From Xylaria sp. FL1777 (Eukaryota > Ascomycota > Sordariomycetes > Xylariales > Xylariaceae), in the NCBI GenBank assembly GCA_022578965.1, contig MU400550.1, forward strand, positions 280,157-344,156: 64,000 nucleotides of DNA, in the 5' to 3' direction. Below are positions 23,842-35,570 of this stretch, one piece after another. Position 1 is the stretch's first letter. Every line of letters begins with the position of its first letter. The translations under genes were made by a program, and so were the position numbers. Under the pieces are notes generated by a model that worked only from the letters and a program-made list of their open reading frames with translations, did no database searches and was not told the DNA's origin.

Positions 23842-26620
23842 CTAGGAGAAATCCTCAGCGGCGGGTGCCATGCGATTGATGCGCTGGATTAACTCCTTGG
23901 TTTCACGGACGATTTCGAAAGCGATTGGCGGAAGAGTTTGAGTCCACATGCGCCACTCTCGATCGCTCTCGCTGAGCCCACGTGCCGCTAAGTTCTTGCC
24001 ATGATCACCGGCTTCAAGTAGTCGTTGTCGACAAGAGGATAGGCGCTCAAGCATCTCGCCACCGTTTCCGCTCGCTTCTGTCTCGGCGACAACCTTGGCG
24101 ACAACCTCGGCAATTGAAGTGATCTCTGCGTTAATCTGTTGAATAGGGGCATCGCCCCGAATGGACCCTACAAGACCTTGTATAGTCTGGACCATGATTG
24201 CGGTTTGGTCCTCTAGATAAACTTTGAGATCTTCTAATTGTGTATTCTGCATCCCATACCCATTTGGACCTTTGTTTAAGTCATTATAGGCCATACCACC
24301 ATTTCCATTCACTTGACCGTTAGGGAGAGCTGGAGATCGCCCCGAGCGAAGAGATTCCCTGGGGGAATTATAGGGGCTATAAGTAGAGGAGTCGGCACTA
24401 TCCCGCATTCCTGCGCGTAGGCCTTGAAACGAAGGTGGGGGAGCTAATGGTGATTCGGTTGTCTGGGGATAGGCATCTGGTTGGGTTGTGGTGGTGCGGT
24501 TGGAGAAGAAACCGGCAGATTCAACAGGTGTAATAGAACCGTCATCGTCATCGTCGTCCAATTCCGTTGCAGGAGTAGTTCGGATTTTAACAGTTCGCAG
24601 CAGCTCTACGAGAGCAGCAACAAGGTGCGAGGCGGCAGCATCAAGTAGAGATACGGGGGAGATACCTGCGGCGGATGCAAAGTTCTTAGAGGCCGTGATG
24701 AGGTTGTTGGCGGTAGCAGAAACACGATTCTTGAGTTTCTGCTGCTTGCGCACCAATTCTTCGTTTTCGGGTTGCGAATCCTCTATATCCTTCATAATGC
24801 GACGAATATTAACAATAACGGACTTCATACGGTCAATAACTCTTTCGGGTTCGTCTGTACGCGCACAGCGCAACAGCTCGTCGATGGAGATCTGAAATTT
24901 AGTGACGTGTACATCCTTCACCAAACCGTTGGCTTCCGTGAATCCCTTTTCCCGTATATATCTTCCTGCATCTGTTTCAATGGTAAGACCGATGGAAGAC
25001 GCGCGCATATTTCGAAGTTGTGTTTTTGTGCGAGCATAACGGTTCTTCCAGTCATGGACTTCCTTCTCGAGCTGTTCAACTGTTCGCTCTAATTCAGCTT
25101 GCTTCTCCCATGATGGCATATGTTGCTGGGATAGAGCTCTCATTTCTTCCAAGAATTGCCGTGCTTCGCGGCGAGCTTCATCGGTTACTTGCTGTTGTTC
25201 TTGTAAAGCTATACGGAGCTCTTCGTTTTCTCTCGTAGTTGTCGAGTCGTCTACACCACGATTGCTTTGACGGGCTTCTTCAATTTCCTCTCGCAAGGTT
25301 CGGCTTTCTGCAGCATGCTCATCCCTGAGGCGTTCTAATTCATCTCGCAATGAGGCGTTTAGGCCTTCAGCGTCGGTTAATTTACGCTCCAAGCTCGTCC
25401 GTAACTCATCCCATTCTTTCTTTTCTATATTTGAAGCAGTAGCACGGGAGCGCTCACCGTCTTTTAAGACAGTGAGTTCTTCATCCCTCTTCTTCATCTC
25501 AGTTTCCATGTCCTCTACTTTTCCACGAAGCTCTTGAACTTGCTTTTGGTAATCATCGATAAGCTTCTTATCAACCTAATAAGCGTCAGCTTTAATATAT
25601 TAGGTTTCTTAGCGGTCCGAGACTTACCTCGGAAGTGGGACTCAGTATTTCCGTTTTACTATTAGGAGCGCGAGGCGCATCATTATCATCATCGTTGGAG
25701 CCAATACCATCATCATCTTCCTCGACCATTGTGCTCTTATTTGGAACGATCGTATTACTTTGGAACTGTTTGGGAAGTGGTCGGTCAAAATTGCCATTAG
25801 GTGGCAACCCAGGCGAAGGTGGCACCGGAAAGTCATTGGGAACTCTCGGAGGACCAGCAGAGCGTATAGAGCTTGCATCAGATGGCCGTCTCATGGCACC
25901 GTTTGGTCCTCTAGGAAGGCCCATGCCATTGACAGGAGTTCCGGTCCTACTAGGAGGGCCTCCAGGAGTACTTCGGCGAGGAGTAACGCTAGCGACAAAG
26001 GCTGGTATACGCCTTTCCAACTCACAGAAGACATCAGTAGCTAAGTCTCTAAATCTCGGAGAACCGAGCGTCGAAAGCTTTTGACGTGCCTGATTGCGCT
26101 TAGGATGGAAATTCGGTTCGGGCATGAGGTATGGTGGAGGCCCAGCATTAGGAGGAGCACCCGGTGGTGGTCGCTTTATTTGTCGTCGCATCAACTCATC
26201 GAAGACATCGGTGGATAATTCGAGGAACTGGACAGATGACAGCCTGAGAAGCTTGTCTCGGGCCTTGTTCGGGGGCGGGTTCGCTCTTCCATCCTTGGAC
26301 GTAGAGGCCAAATACCTCCTGAGCGCAACATAATGCTCTCCCAATACAGCTTCGGTGTTTTCTTCGCGTATACTTCGCCCACTCTCACTGCGCGCATAGG
26401 TACTAGAGCGGCCAACTGAGGGTGGGGGAGAAGGACCGCCGACACTCCTGGTCCCGCCAGGAAAACCATTCATCATTCCGCTAGGGCTTCCAGAATCTGG
26501 AGGGGAGACAAGACCACGATTGTTAGGATAAAGACCGTCGGCTTGGTATTTTGAAGTACCGGACCACTCACTACTACCACCTATAGATACAGGTGACAGC
26601 GGCGCATTGCGACTGTTCAT
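23842..26620 (-). CDS. spa2: Polarisome scaffold Spa2 (GIT/SHD domain protein)
   Basis: Two exons (26620-25628 and 25575-23842) are joined in phase 0 across a 52-bp intron, giving 908 residues. Seen: a Ser/Gly/Pro-rich N-terminus, then two copies of the Spa2 homology (SHD/GIT) repeat. The first, at about residues 118-148, contains KARDKLLRLSSVQFLELSTD. The second, at about 172-208, contains QARQKLSTLGSPRFRDLATD. A Pro-rich and acidic (DDDGIGSNDDDND) linker follows, then a long charged coiled coil (about 331-500), a disordered Pro/Ser segment, and a conserved C-terminal helical region ending in RINRMAPAAEDFS. Known: Spa2 organises the polarisome at hyphal tips, binding Bni1 formin, Pea2/Bud6-type partners and MAP-kinase components to focus actin-driven growth. 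Architecture and length fit filamentous-fungal orthologues well. A minus-strand leader of several hundred bases may lie above 26620. Confidence 0.95.
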
Positions 26621-29600
26621 GATCGAGAGAAAAGTCGAGGTCTGTCGTTAGCTCAGGCGAGATTGTGGCTTCGTCCGAGAAGAACAAAGGAGCTGATAAT
26701 GATACGACCCCAGAAGGATTGTGCGCCACGCCACCAAGGGGCTTCGTGTCTCCAGTCCAGTCCTGCCGGTGCCGTGCAATCCTATTCTCTTCGGTATCCG
26801 ACGGGTATTCAATCGACCCACAGAGTTCGGTTTCGTCCGGCGGTTGTTCAGCTATGGTCTACTTCCCACCCGAAGCACTCGCTTAATCAAGCCAATGTGT
26901 GGTGGTTACAAAAAGGAGCGGATTAGAATTCGACAATAGTGATGGTTCGGCGCTGCTATTACGTCCGGCGGGAAATGAATGACGATTCGGTGTCTAGTTG
27001 GTGATTATCAATTACGTGGATGCAGTACTTGTTATCCTGAAAACCTCGAGCGACGTCGTGACAGTTCGCGTCAACCAGCTGTTGAAGACAGTTGAGGTAG
27101 TACGATGCAAGGGAGATCCGAGGGCAAGGAACTGGGAGAGGTTGGTGAAAGAATGTCTCGTGTGTTTTGAGAGCCCCTGGATCCACGTGCCAAAGAGCCA
27201 AAGAGCTTAGAATCGGGAAAGCAGCGCTGTTGCTAGTGGGCGACGATAGTTGGTGTTCCAAAGGATCCCAGTGCTGAGCAAAGAGGGATGTGAAGCTCGC
27301 TGCATGTACTCCGAAATCAACACAACAACTTGAAGCGATTGACAAGTTACAGGAGGCAGGTAAGGAGAGGGCGGGAGATGGGCGGCTAGTGTGGTCGTCT
27401 AATCGTCAGTGGCCGTCGGCATGGAGAGGGTTGAGAGGCAACACACTGTTACCAAAAGGGAAGAAAGCCAAGCGGGAGAATGCACGTTTTCCTGGAGTCG
27501 GCTGGGTCGGCGGAGGGAAGGAGGAACGGGATCCTGAGCGTGATAACGGGTAGGATGAAGTTGCATCAGGTAATAATGGTAATAATACGCTATACCACCC
27601 TATACTACCTAGTCAGGGGGGGGCTTGCCGGCGGTACCAACAAGCTTTGGTGCCTCGACTAGGTGGTGGAAAGGGGGAGCAATGGAGGGCATCGTCCAAT
27701 GAAGAACGCTATTGGCCGCCGAACTAACTCGTTCGAGCGGTCCTTTTCTTTCGAAACTGCCTATGTAGGCACAGCGCAAGACATTTACATAGATTACAAT
27801 CTTAGTCGAAATGATGGGCTTCCCTTCCCCATGTTATGGCCCACTCCGCATCTGCTAATACACTGCGATCTTGCAGGCTAGCAGCCAATTTCTGATTGTG
27901 GTTGGTCAACCAGTTGTGCTCCTTGCCTTGGAATCCATGTCAGGTACGCGTGGGCCTCAATAGGGCAGTTTAACATTTTAGATTTTTTTGGTATTTTACA
28001 GCACAGTATACGTGTAGATTACCACGACTTATCACCTACTACCTAACTTAAGGGCTGTTCAACACCGACGTAGTAGTGTACAGCACCACCATCAACCCGC
28101 TCCGAGATCGACAAGTGTCCATCTACAGATCTCGCGACTCGGACGCAGGCCGAACAGATCGCCCAGTTATATTCCTATCCGGTACGGTACCATTAGCTAC
28201 GGTTCAGCTCGCACATAGTCGCCCTGACGTCGTTCGCGAATCTGCTACAACACCACCAAATTAGGGCACTGCGCCTATTGAGTACCAAGTGTGGGTAGCA
28301 TACCTTGCTTATGTTACAGATGCAGAACCCCATATCGACTCCTCATTCGCCTGGGCACTGTACATGTAGGTAGGTAGTATAGCGCACATGATAGCCTACT
28401 CAGTACGCATCTGCACACCACCTGAACACCAGAATGGCTTCAGGGCGTTAAAATCGATGACTATTGGTCTTTCACCTCGCCCTTCGCGCGCGCTACCGCC
28501 GCCGCATCATACTTCATCACATCCAACTGCCTACATCAGCAAGTCCCCAAGCTGCATGCATCTTTAATTTTACGTCTCTCATCAAGTATACTAGTTATAC
28601 TGGATACAGAAAGTGAGCGAGTATGTGTATGCGTAATGAGTCCTCTAGCCTCCGAGCCTAGTATCCACCAATTCAAGACCGACTGGCTAGAAAAGACCCG
28701 CACTTTGCTCACAATTCAAATCCTGCTCCTTATTAAGGCATCGGTATTGGATCGATTGGGACGCGAACAGACTATGAAAAAGCTCCAGGATTCCCGGGAT
28801 TCGGCCTCAACCTCATCCCAGATAATAGCAAGTCCACGGGCCGACTATATTTGAAAAAGTTTTTTTCTTCTTCTGTCAAAGCTTTACATGTATTGCGATT
28901 CTAGTGGCTGGAAAAAATGATACAAAAAGGCTCAACAATAAGGCTAGGAAGCCTCGGTAGTTCCACGGCTAGCTAATGTTACAAGGATACCCAGACCAAG
29001 ATGTTCTAGAATCCTGGCACACCACACTGCCACATCCTCACAAAATCAGTACCTACATCATATTTAGCACGTGAAGTATGCATCGAAAAAGCAAAGTTAT
29101 TGTATAGTGTAGATTGTAGAAAGACTGTAGCGTAGTGTACGAGGGAATGACGATGTCGAAGGTTGCCTCGCGGCGTGAAAATCTCCCCAAAGAAACCGAC
29201 TATTGTTTCCGGCTCGATTCATCCCATCCCATCATGCATGTGATGATCCTCGTCGCAGCCTCCGTCTCAGGCTGTGTTTGAGCCTCAGCTCACTATTGAC
29301 TTCATCGGCCTATCAATAGCACCTCGTGCTGTGGCCGCCTGCTCGCTAGACAACCAGCAGAATATTTATCGGTCTCGTCGTATTCATGATCATTACGAAA
29401 CATTCCAAGACGCCGACCTGTTGTCGGGAGAACCGACGAAAATTCATGACAATCAGCCTACTGATGCTGGTTACCACATGGCTGGATCCAAGGAGCTTCT
29501 AACCGAACCCAGGGGTGCTGCTAAGGAGCGTTTTCGTTGTTTCATTCCTTAATTTATCCCCTTCGCCCCGGCTCCACTGCGCACTTTCGCGTACAGGCTG

Positions 29601-29781
29601 CCGGGAAGTGTCCACGATTAAACGCAAATTGAAACATGCTGCCATATATGTAGACTGCACATATTCCTTTCCGGACGCCTTATGTTGCCAAGTACCCATA
29701 TCATCCGATCAACATGGAACCAACCCGTCAGTTCCTGGTATCATAAAAAAAGCATAAAAACACACAAGTCATTACACTAAG
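26621..29781. other. Intergenic region between spa2 and ssu72
   Basis: 3.2 kb. The part next to 26620 should be the promoter and leader of spa2 on the minus strand. The rest shows only short frames without coding character. No transposon ends, RNA genes or long repeats were recognised. Confidence 0.5.
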
Positions 29782-30621
29782 TTAGAACCAAGCTAGCGTC
29801 CATGTCGCCGGCAGGTTCGGCCACCGCTCTTGCCACTCTCCAATAATTTCAGGAACCCGCTCATCAAAAGATACCCTGCTTGCAGCACTGGCCATATCGA
29901 AAGCGGCTGCGCCAATAATGTCTCGCTCCTCTTTAGCTGCCTTGCTTAGTGAATCTGCAAGATCTAATATGCCTCGTCCGCCGATAGAGGCCTCTTCATG
30001 GTTATCTTTAATGTCGACATTGATAACGTGAACAGGGCGATTCAAGGGCGATCCTCGGTTTAGTAGATCATCGATGACGGCATCCCAGCACCTTTCTTCG
30101 CATGTGAATACGACATCTACAACACCTCCTTCTGTGCCGGCATGGCCGCGGTCTTTCCCTTGCTCCGTTCTTGGGATACCTATTTGCCAATCCTGCCAGC
30201 GCTCGGGACCCCACTTCACCTGTCTATTTCTTCCTAGCATATTTAATAGGCCATTGGCAGTGTATAATCGACGATCCTTCCCGTCAAGTTCCTTGTACAT
30301 CGTGTCGTACGAAACTTTGTTGAATGGGTAGACGTTAGGTTGATGGATTGTAGGTCCGGGCAAACGAACGAGAGATCCGGTGCCGAAGGAGATGACGGGG
30401 TAATTCGCTTGTGACAGTCGTAGATGTGCTTCCATTGACCTACGGCATATTAGTTTGTATGTTGCGAAGGATTGATTATCCACGGCTAGTGTTGTAAGGG
30501 CCTACCTATTCTGGTTGCTTGCACAGACCGTGCAGAACTTCAATTTATATCCTCCTGCGTCTTCCCGCTCACCATTCTCTATCGGTGTCGGGGTAACGGA
30601 GGCTCCATTAACAACCTCCAT
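29782..30621 (-). CDS. ssu72: RNA polymerase II CTD phosphatase Ssu72
   Basis: Exons 30621-30506 and 30439-29782 give 257 residues after removing a 66-bp intron (30505-30440, phase 2). Seen: the catalytic P-loop CASNQNR with nucleophile Cys33 and Arg39 (C-x5-R), followed by SMEAH; the Ssu72 signatures [19 protein letters not shown] and [32 protein letters not shown]; and the aspartate-containing loop [12 protein letters not shown]. The intron splits the Arg39 codon of the catalytic loop, so unspliced translation would give an inactive protein. The frame starting at 30483 uses intron sequence and is not the true start. Known: Ssu72 removes phosphate from Ser5/Ser7 of the polymerase II tail and works in the cleavage and polyadenylation factor at 3'-end processing and termination. 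Nuclear and essential in yeast. Confidence 0.97.
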
Positions 30622-31488
30622 TGTGATATTGTAAATCTAATTATGTTCAGGATTTGTTGCAGCGTGTATTGTCGACCAGGATTCGCTATCTGCTATAATA
30701 CGAAAATGGTTCTAGAGAATCTCGACGGTCTTTATCAGAAGGAATTAGCAGTGTGGACTGAAATGTAGTTCTAACTAAGCGGGGGGACTCTCTAAGTTTT
30801 CAGAATTGTTGCGTATGGTAATATTTTGGGTGTCACCATGGAAAATCAGACAGCTCCAATAAGAATTTCATCATGAAGAGCAGCGATGGCGTAGATCATA
30901 GAGACGCGTTCATGGCACATACCTTGATTGTTTATGTAGGGCCGACGTAAAATGGACAAAACCGAGCGAAGTTGTTCAATAGATGCAGGCAAGCTAACCT
31001 ATTGCTAGGTCGCATTATGCCAAGTGCTAAGCAGTCTAATGATCTTGAGTTTTATGCGAGGAGAAAGAGGGAGAAAGGGTGTCTCATGGTGTCCAAATCA
31101 ACATGTGTATCTATGAAAGTTGAATTGAGGTAGCAGAGGATGCTTGTGTTTAGTGCGTTGACTATGGATTATGTAAACTTGCATGGAACCTCTAGCTCGA
31201 CTCGTGAAGTAACTAAGTGTGATATAGCGATATAGGTTCTCAAAAAAGCGACTATTCTAATAGACGAGACCAGCTACGTCAGACACGACCTCAGGAATAG
31301 ATTGCCTCCCAAGGTCGGAGGTGCCTAGATTATATTTACCTGCAACTAAAAATAGAACTCAATTATTCATCAACCTCGACGCCTGTGTGTGCCCCTCACT
31401 CACTCCCCTCCCGTTAGTACACTACCCCCATCTCGCCTCAGGGTACAAAGAGGCCCTTCATTCCTTCATTGGTTTATGATACCTCCTA

Positions 31489-31857
31489 TCAGATATGAGA
31501 AGTCATTGATTTCGAGACTTGTAGACTCCTAGTCCAAGCCACCCAACTAACACATTCATGGATCCAAACCGGGCGCTCTTCCTCATACCTCTCAGGTAGA
31601 TGGCGGTAGTGCGCGTCCTCTCCCACATACCTTCGCATCTGCTCTAGGCACTGCAACGCTACACATTCTTCTCTCCGCCGAATCAAACATCGCCAACACA
31701 ATAGACTGGCTGCACGATGTGTCTGTAGCTTATCACGTGGCTTTCTTGTTTCACCTTTGCTGACATGCATCAATGGTTGGTTCGCGCGTCGTTGGGCTCT
31801 CTTCGCTGCAGCACGCACTGCGCTCACTGCATGAGAAAAAAGCGGTGTTAGCTGCAT
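31489..31857 (-). CDS. Hypothetical small basic protein (uncertain)
   Basis: The frame encodes up to 122 residues. The C-terminal 75 look protein-like: CWRCLIRRREECVALQCLEQ, then a charged stretch ending VWIHECVSWVAWTR, with mixed charges, several Cys and Trp, and many codons ending in G or C. A possible 3' splice site (TTTTCTCATGCAG) sits just inside the frame start, so an upstream exon starting with the ATG near 31993 is imaginable. I do not recognise a family, and chance is not excluded. Confidence 0.3.
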   Translation of the reverse strand: MQLTPLFSHAVSAVRAAAKRAQRRANQPLMHVSKGETRKPRDKLQTHRAASLLCWRCLIRRREECVALQCLEQMRRYVGEDAHYRHLPERYEEERPVWIHECVSWVAWTRSLQVSKSMTSHI

Positions 31858-32739
31858 GTCATTTCATTTTCGGCAACTCCAGCACCCAGCCGATCTGCTC
31901 GATATGCAAGTCCTCTGTTCGTTATTCTCAGTCAGGCTGTAGGCTCCGAAGGGCAACGAAGGCTACCATTATCAATGATCCAAGCACTCATAAAATGATA
32001 GAGAGATACCTACCTACCCTCTGCTCCTTGTATGTATTGTGAAATTTAAGAGGCAGCGGTAGCCTCTGGCCAGATCTGTGCGTATAACCAATAGGCTATC
32101 ATAGAGTATCCACTAGCTTTCCTTTCATAAACCAAGGTATGTTCTAAGAGAACAGCACGATTCTATCCCTACATATTCCCCAAGAAGTTATAAAACAACC
32201 GTGAAAGTGTTAGACACAGGAGAGGAGCACTGCGGCCCGATCAAGGCCGTTGGATATTTCGGCTAATCGAACTGAAAAACTATCAGACATCGATGGAGGA
32301 TATACTGCACAATTACCCATGATTTCCGACAGAATCGTGGTAGATCGGTCTCCCTGCCGCTGCTGTTGGGGGCTCTCCTTGTCTTATCGATATTAGAACT
32401 ATAATACTATAGTTTGTCTGTCGTGTACAACAGGTCAACCAAGAAATCAAGAATCCCGTAGGCCTCCTCCGAGGTGGCCATTGTCGCTAATCTGCTTAAC
32501 CGGGGCTGTGTCCAGACAAGCGCCGTCCAATAGAGGGGGACACATACTCCACACGGTCGGCACGCCCTACTGATGCGGGCCATGGCCAAGGCCAAGGCCG
32601 TGGTTTTGGTTGCTATTGCTGTTGTCGTTACCGTCGTCGTTGTTTCTTCTTGTTCAGCTGTTTTGTTCCAGGACATTGTACAGCAGTAAGCTAAGGGCCA
32701 CTTGCCCTAGACGGACGAAGACCTATCTGGGTTAAGTTC

Positions 32740-32960
32740 GTCTTCCTACATTAGGCACCTTAGGTAGTGTATACCATGTATCAGATAGGTACCTACGAGA
32801 CCTGCCTCGGTCCCTACTACGTAGGTAGCGTAAACCTACCATAAATATCTAAGTACCTACCGCAGTGGAGGGCGGCTACACCTCCTTATGTACTTCTGTA
32901 GGCATACTAGATACTTACCTAACACGTTAGGTTCGATGCTAGGCTAGGTACCCTACGCTC
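32740..32960. promoter_or_regulatory. Cluster of TAGGTA/TACCTA motifs
   Basis: More than ten occurrences of TAGGTA, TACCTA or close variants (CTAGGTA, GTACCTA) on both strands within about 220 bp. Isolated copies occur elsewhere in intergenic DNA (for example near 41575, 41725-41740 and 42610). The clustering about 1 kb upstream of the nbp2-like start suggests a protein-binding array, but it may be a compositional habit of this genome. Confidence 0.35.
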
Positions 32961-33540
32961 TTACATGGTAGAATACAGCAGCATGCACATAAACCTATCA
33001 CAGGCCGGTCCACCTCTCCCACCTCTTCCCTCAAACTTTCCACGGTTCCCTTGAATTCTTGCCCTTCCTTTCCCCGTCTATACATACATACACACGTCCA
33101 CTTGCTGCCCCCTGTTTCCCTTCTCCACCCTGCGTCCAATTGTTTCGATTGTTTGTTTCTTTATTCTTTGTCTTCTGCCTCAGACCGAGTAGACAAACCG
33201 CAGCGCTACGGCACACCTCGGACGGCCTCGCCTGCCCGTGTCCACGCTCTCTGCCAGGCGGCCCCCTTCCCGTCGCCTCTGCCCTCGTCTTCGCCTTCGC
33301 CCTGGCCTCCGTCTTCACCTCTTCTTTTCACGGGCGTTCCTTTCGCAAAGCACACCCGATGCCTTGCTGCATATACCTCGTCCGTACCCCACTGCAATAG
33401 AGCCGCTAGGCAGCCCAAGGTCCGTAACGTAGGGTTTTGCACCCCACCTGACCCCGTCCAACCCTGTCAACCTCGTATGCCTTCCTCTCTGCCAGTAACA
33501 GCATTGCCTACTTCTAGATTGCCTGTTCTTTGTACTCCGC

Positions 33541-33966
33541 ATGTCTCATTGTGTACTCACTACGGTACTAGCAGGACACCCTCAGTCAAGCCAACGGAGA
33601 ACCTTCAAGCGTGTTCAGGCAACCGCCCTGTCACATCGTCGCAATCGACCGCAACGACTCACTGGCAGTCTGTACACTTCGAGATTATATATATACACGC
33701 ACGCTGTGCCGCAGTTCCAGCTTGCGCTTCTTAGCGACGGAGTAGTTGGCCGACGTCGACGTCGGTGGGACACAGCTTGCAGGACAAGACTGTTGGGCGG
33801 CAATCGACTTCGCTGCCCCGGCGTCACCATATCTTCTTCCTTCATCGGTTGCGCATACGTAGATATACACACATACGAATATCCTATCTGTTCTTTTGGA
33901 TATCGAGTCCAGGGTACGCACACCAATAACCAAAAGTCGCAAGACCCCCACGGCCTCTCCCTCTGA
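33541..33966 (+). CDS. Upstream ORF whose stop overlaps the nbp2 start (uncertain)
   Basis: A 141-codon frame in the putative 5' leader of the Nbp2-like gene. Its TGA (33964-33966) shares one base with the ATG of the main frame (33966-33968), forming TGATG. The encoded sequence is Ser/Thr/Arg-rich without any recognisable domain, so it may be a chance frame. If it is translated, the overlap would favour termination-reinitiation control of the main protein. An unseen leader intron would remove it. Confidence 0.2.
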   Translation: MSHCVLTTVLAGHPQSSQRRTFKRVQATALSHRRNRPQRLTGSLYTSRLYIYTHAVPQFQLALLSDGVVGRRRRRWDTACRTRLLGGNRLRCPGVTISSSFIGCAYVDIHTYEYPICSFGYRVQGTHTNNQKSQDPHGLSL

Positions 33967-35570
33967 TGGCTACAATCATGTCCTCTGGCTCATCTCCGGC
34001 GACATCGCCTCCAGCAGTAGTCCTGTCGCATTCTCCTTCAGCGAATCCGAACCACCCTTCGCTTCCTCCCTTAATCACGTCGCCGCCCTCACGCCGATCT
34101 GCAATTCCTCGCCCAATGTCGCACGTATCCAAGAATAGGTTGTCCCAGTATTCGACGGGCTCCGTTCCGTCGCGGTCACGGCCCACGTCCCATCTTTTTC
34201 CTATATTCCATTCCAGCCTTTCGTACACCATCGTCCGTGACTTCGCCTATCCTCCGGTGAATCCTATGCACTATGGACCTCCGCCGGAACCCTCTCGACC
34301 GCCGTCCGGAATGATCACACCTGCCAGCGATTCTCGGCGACTATCCGACCCACCACCATCATGGGAGAGCAAGACATCGTGGGAATGGACAGCGGATGGT
34401 GGATATGGAAAGAGTGGGGAATTGGCTCCAATCCACTTTGGTGACGGGCCTCCGTGGAGTGAGGATGAGGATCTTCACAGCCCTGTCGTTAGCTCCCGAC
34501 ACAGAAAACATAAGTCTACCTCTGCGACAATGGGACATGGGAAGCCGAGGACGTCGAGAGAAGGGGAGGGATCTTCCCTCATGAGCGGTAATCATTTCAG
34601 CACAGAGACGAGATATTATGTTGGTACGAGCGGCGATGGGAGTGAGCGATACTATGTGAGCCAAGGCGGAGAGGCGAACGGTCCCGGTGGAGAGTTTGTC
34701 ACGTATCCGCCAGACCAAACACGGCACTCGACCGCAGCATATCGGTCTATAGACCAGCAAGCTCAACATTACGCCGAAAATAACTCTGGATACCATTCCG
34801 AATCGGATGCTTCAAGCGTTGCATCGTCGCCCGGTCTTAATGTATATGACGAATCAAGGTATTCCCGGGACTACCAGTTTACTATTACCTCGCCAGACGA
34901 GGAGATGCACGGCAAAGCCGTTGCTTTGTTTGATTTTGAACGAGAGAACGAGAATGAACTCCCACTTGTCGAGGGTCAAATTATCTGGGTATCGTACCGA
35001 CACGGGCAAGGTTGGCTTGTGGCAGAGGACCCTAAGACTCAGGAAAGCGGGCTCGTCCCTGAGGAATATGTTCGTCTCCTTCGTGATATTGAAGGTGGCA
35101 TGACGAGTCTGGTGGCCCAGGTCGCTACAACCGATGGCCCAGGGACGCCTAATGAAGCAGGTACTCCAACACAGGCTGAACATAGTGGCCAGACCTTGCC
35201 TGCTGCGCAACCTGGACATACACCATCTTCAAGCACATCAAATGGATACCACCAACCGATAGTGTCCACATTTTCAACTTCCAGTAAAGATCTGGACCCG
35301 TATCCGCAACATTTGTTGGGCCAGCATGGGCAAGCCCCACAGGTTGTGCATTATCACGGCCAGCGGGGAGGTAGTCAGGCAAACACACCAACAGTACAGA
35401 ACACGTTTGATACTGCACTTGGCCGGCGGGGCAGTTCGGATGTCAGGCGCAGTGATTCAATTTCTGCCAAACCCCAAGCTTTAGAGACTTTACCAGATGC
35501 AAGACTGACATCTCCTGCAGCGGATTCTACCTTAACCAAGGGAAAGGGACAGGGGCAATCTCCACGGTGA
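33966..35570 (+). CDS. nbp2: Nbp2-like SH3-domain adaptor protein
   Basis: Intronless, 534 residues. Seen: a disordered Ser/Pro-rich N-terminal half with an island of hydrophobic sequence near residues 75-105 (LFPIFHSSLSYTIVRDFAYP), a DGPPWSEDEDLHSP acidic motif, and a single SH3 domain at about residues 316-372. The SH3 runs GKAVALFDFERENENELPL, then IIWVSYRHGQGWLVAED and GLVPEEYVRLL, and carries the ALFDF, Trp and P-x-x-Y positions needed for binding proline motifs. The tail is Gly/Ser/Gln-rich. Known: yeast Nbp2 brings the PP2C phosphatase Ptc1 to the Pbs2 MAP-kinase kinase and to cell-wall and organelle-inheritance pathways. Inference: a similar negative adaptor in osmotic or cell-wall stress signalling. 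The orthology call rests on the SH3 sequence and overall layout. Confidence 0.85.
   Translation: MATIMSSGSSPATSPPAVVLSHSPSANPNHPSLPPLITSPPSRRSAIPRPMSHVSKNRLSQYSTGSVPSRSRPTSHLFPIFHSSLSYTIVRDFAYPPVNPMHYGPPPEPSRPPSGMITPASDSRRLSDPPPSWESKTSWEWTADGGYGKSGELAPIHFGDGPPWSEDEDLHSPVVSSRHRKHKSTSATMGHGKPRTSREGEGSSLMSGNHFSTETRYYVGTSGDGSERYYVSQGGEANGPGGEFVTYPPDQTRHSTAAYRSIDQQAQHYAENNSGYHSESDASSVASSPGLNVYDESRYSRDYQFTITSPDEEMHGKAVALFDFERENENELPLVEGQIIWVSYRHGQGWLVAEDPKTQESGLVPEEYVRLLRDIEGGMTSLVAQVATTDGPGTPNEAGTPTQAEHSGQTLPAAQPGHTPSSSTSNGYHQPIVSTFSTSSKDLDPYPQHLLGQHGQAPQVVHYHGQRGGSQANTPTVQNTFDTALGRRGSSDVRRSDSISAKPQALETLPDARLTSPAADSTLTKGKGQGQSPR

Larger units (their letters stand above)
30622..33965. other. Intergenic region with nbp2 5' leader
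   Basis: 3.3 kb without a certain gene. One weak candidate gene (31489-31857) and one dense TAGGTA/TACCTA segment (32740-32960) are listed separately. From about 33040 the plus strand is pyrimidine-rich, as in long fungal 5' leaders. The open frames there, including 33051-33734, are low in protein character. A frame at 32407-32676 (minus) has ACA/ACG-type triplet runs but no domain. Confidence 0.5.

Noticed and set aside
33051..33734. 227-residue Pro/Ser-rich frame upstream of the Nbp2-like gene
   Set aside because: Pyrimidine-rich leader DNA translated as Pro/Ser/Leu. The overlapping frames are equally open and none has a domain.
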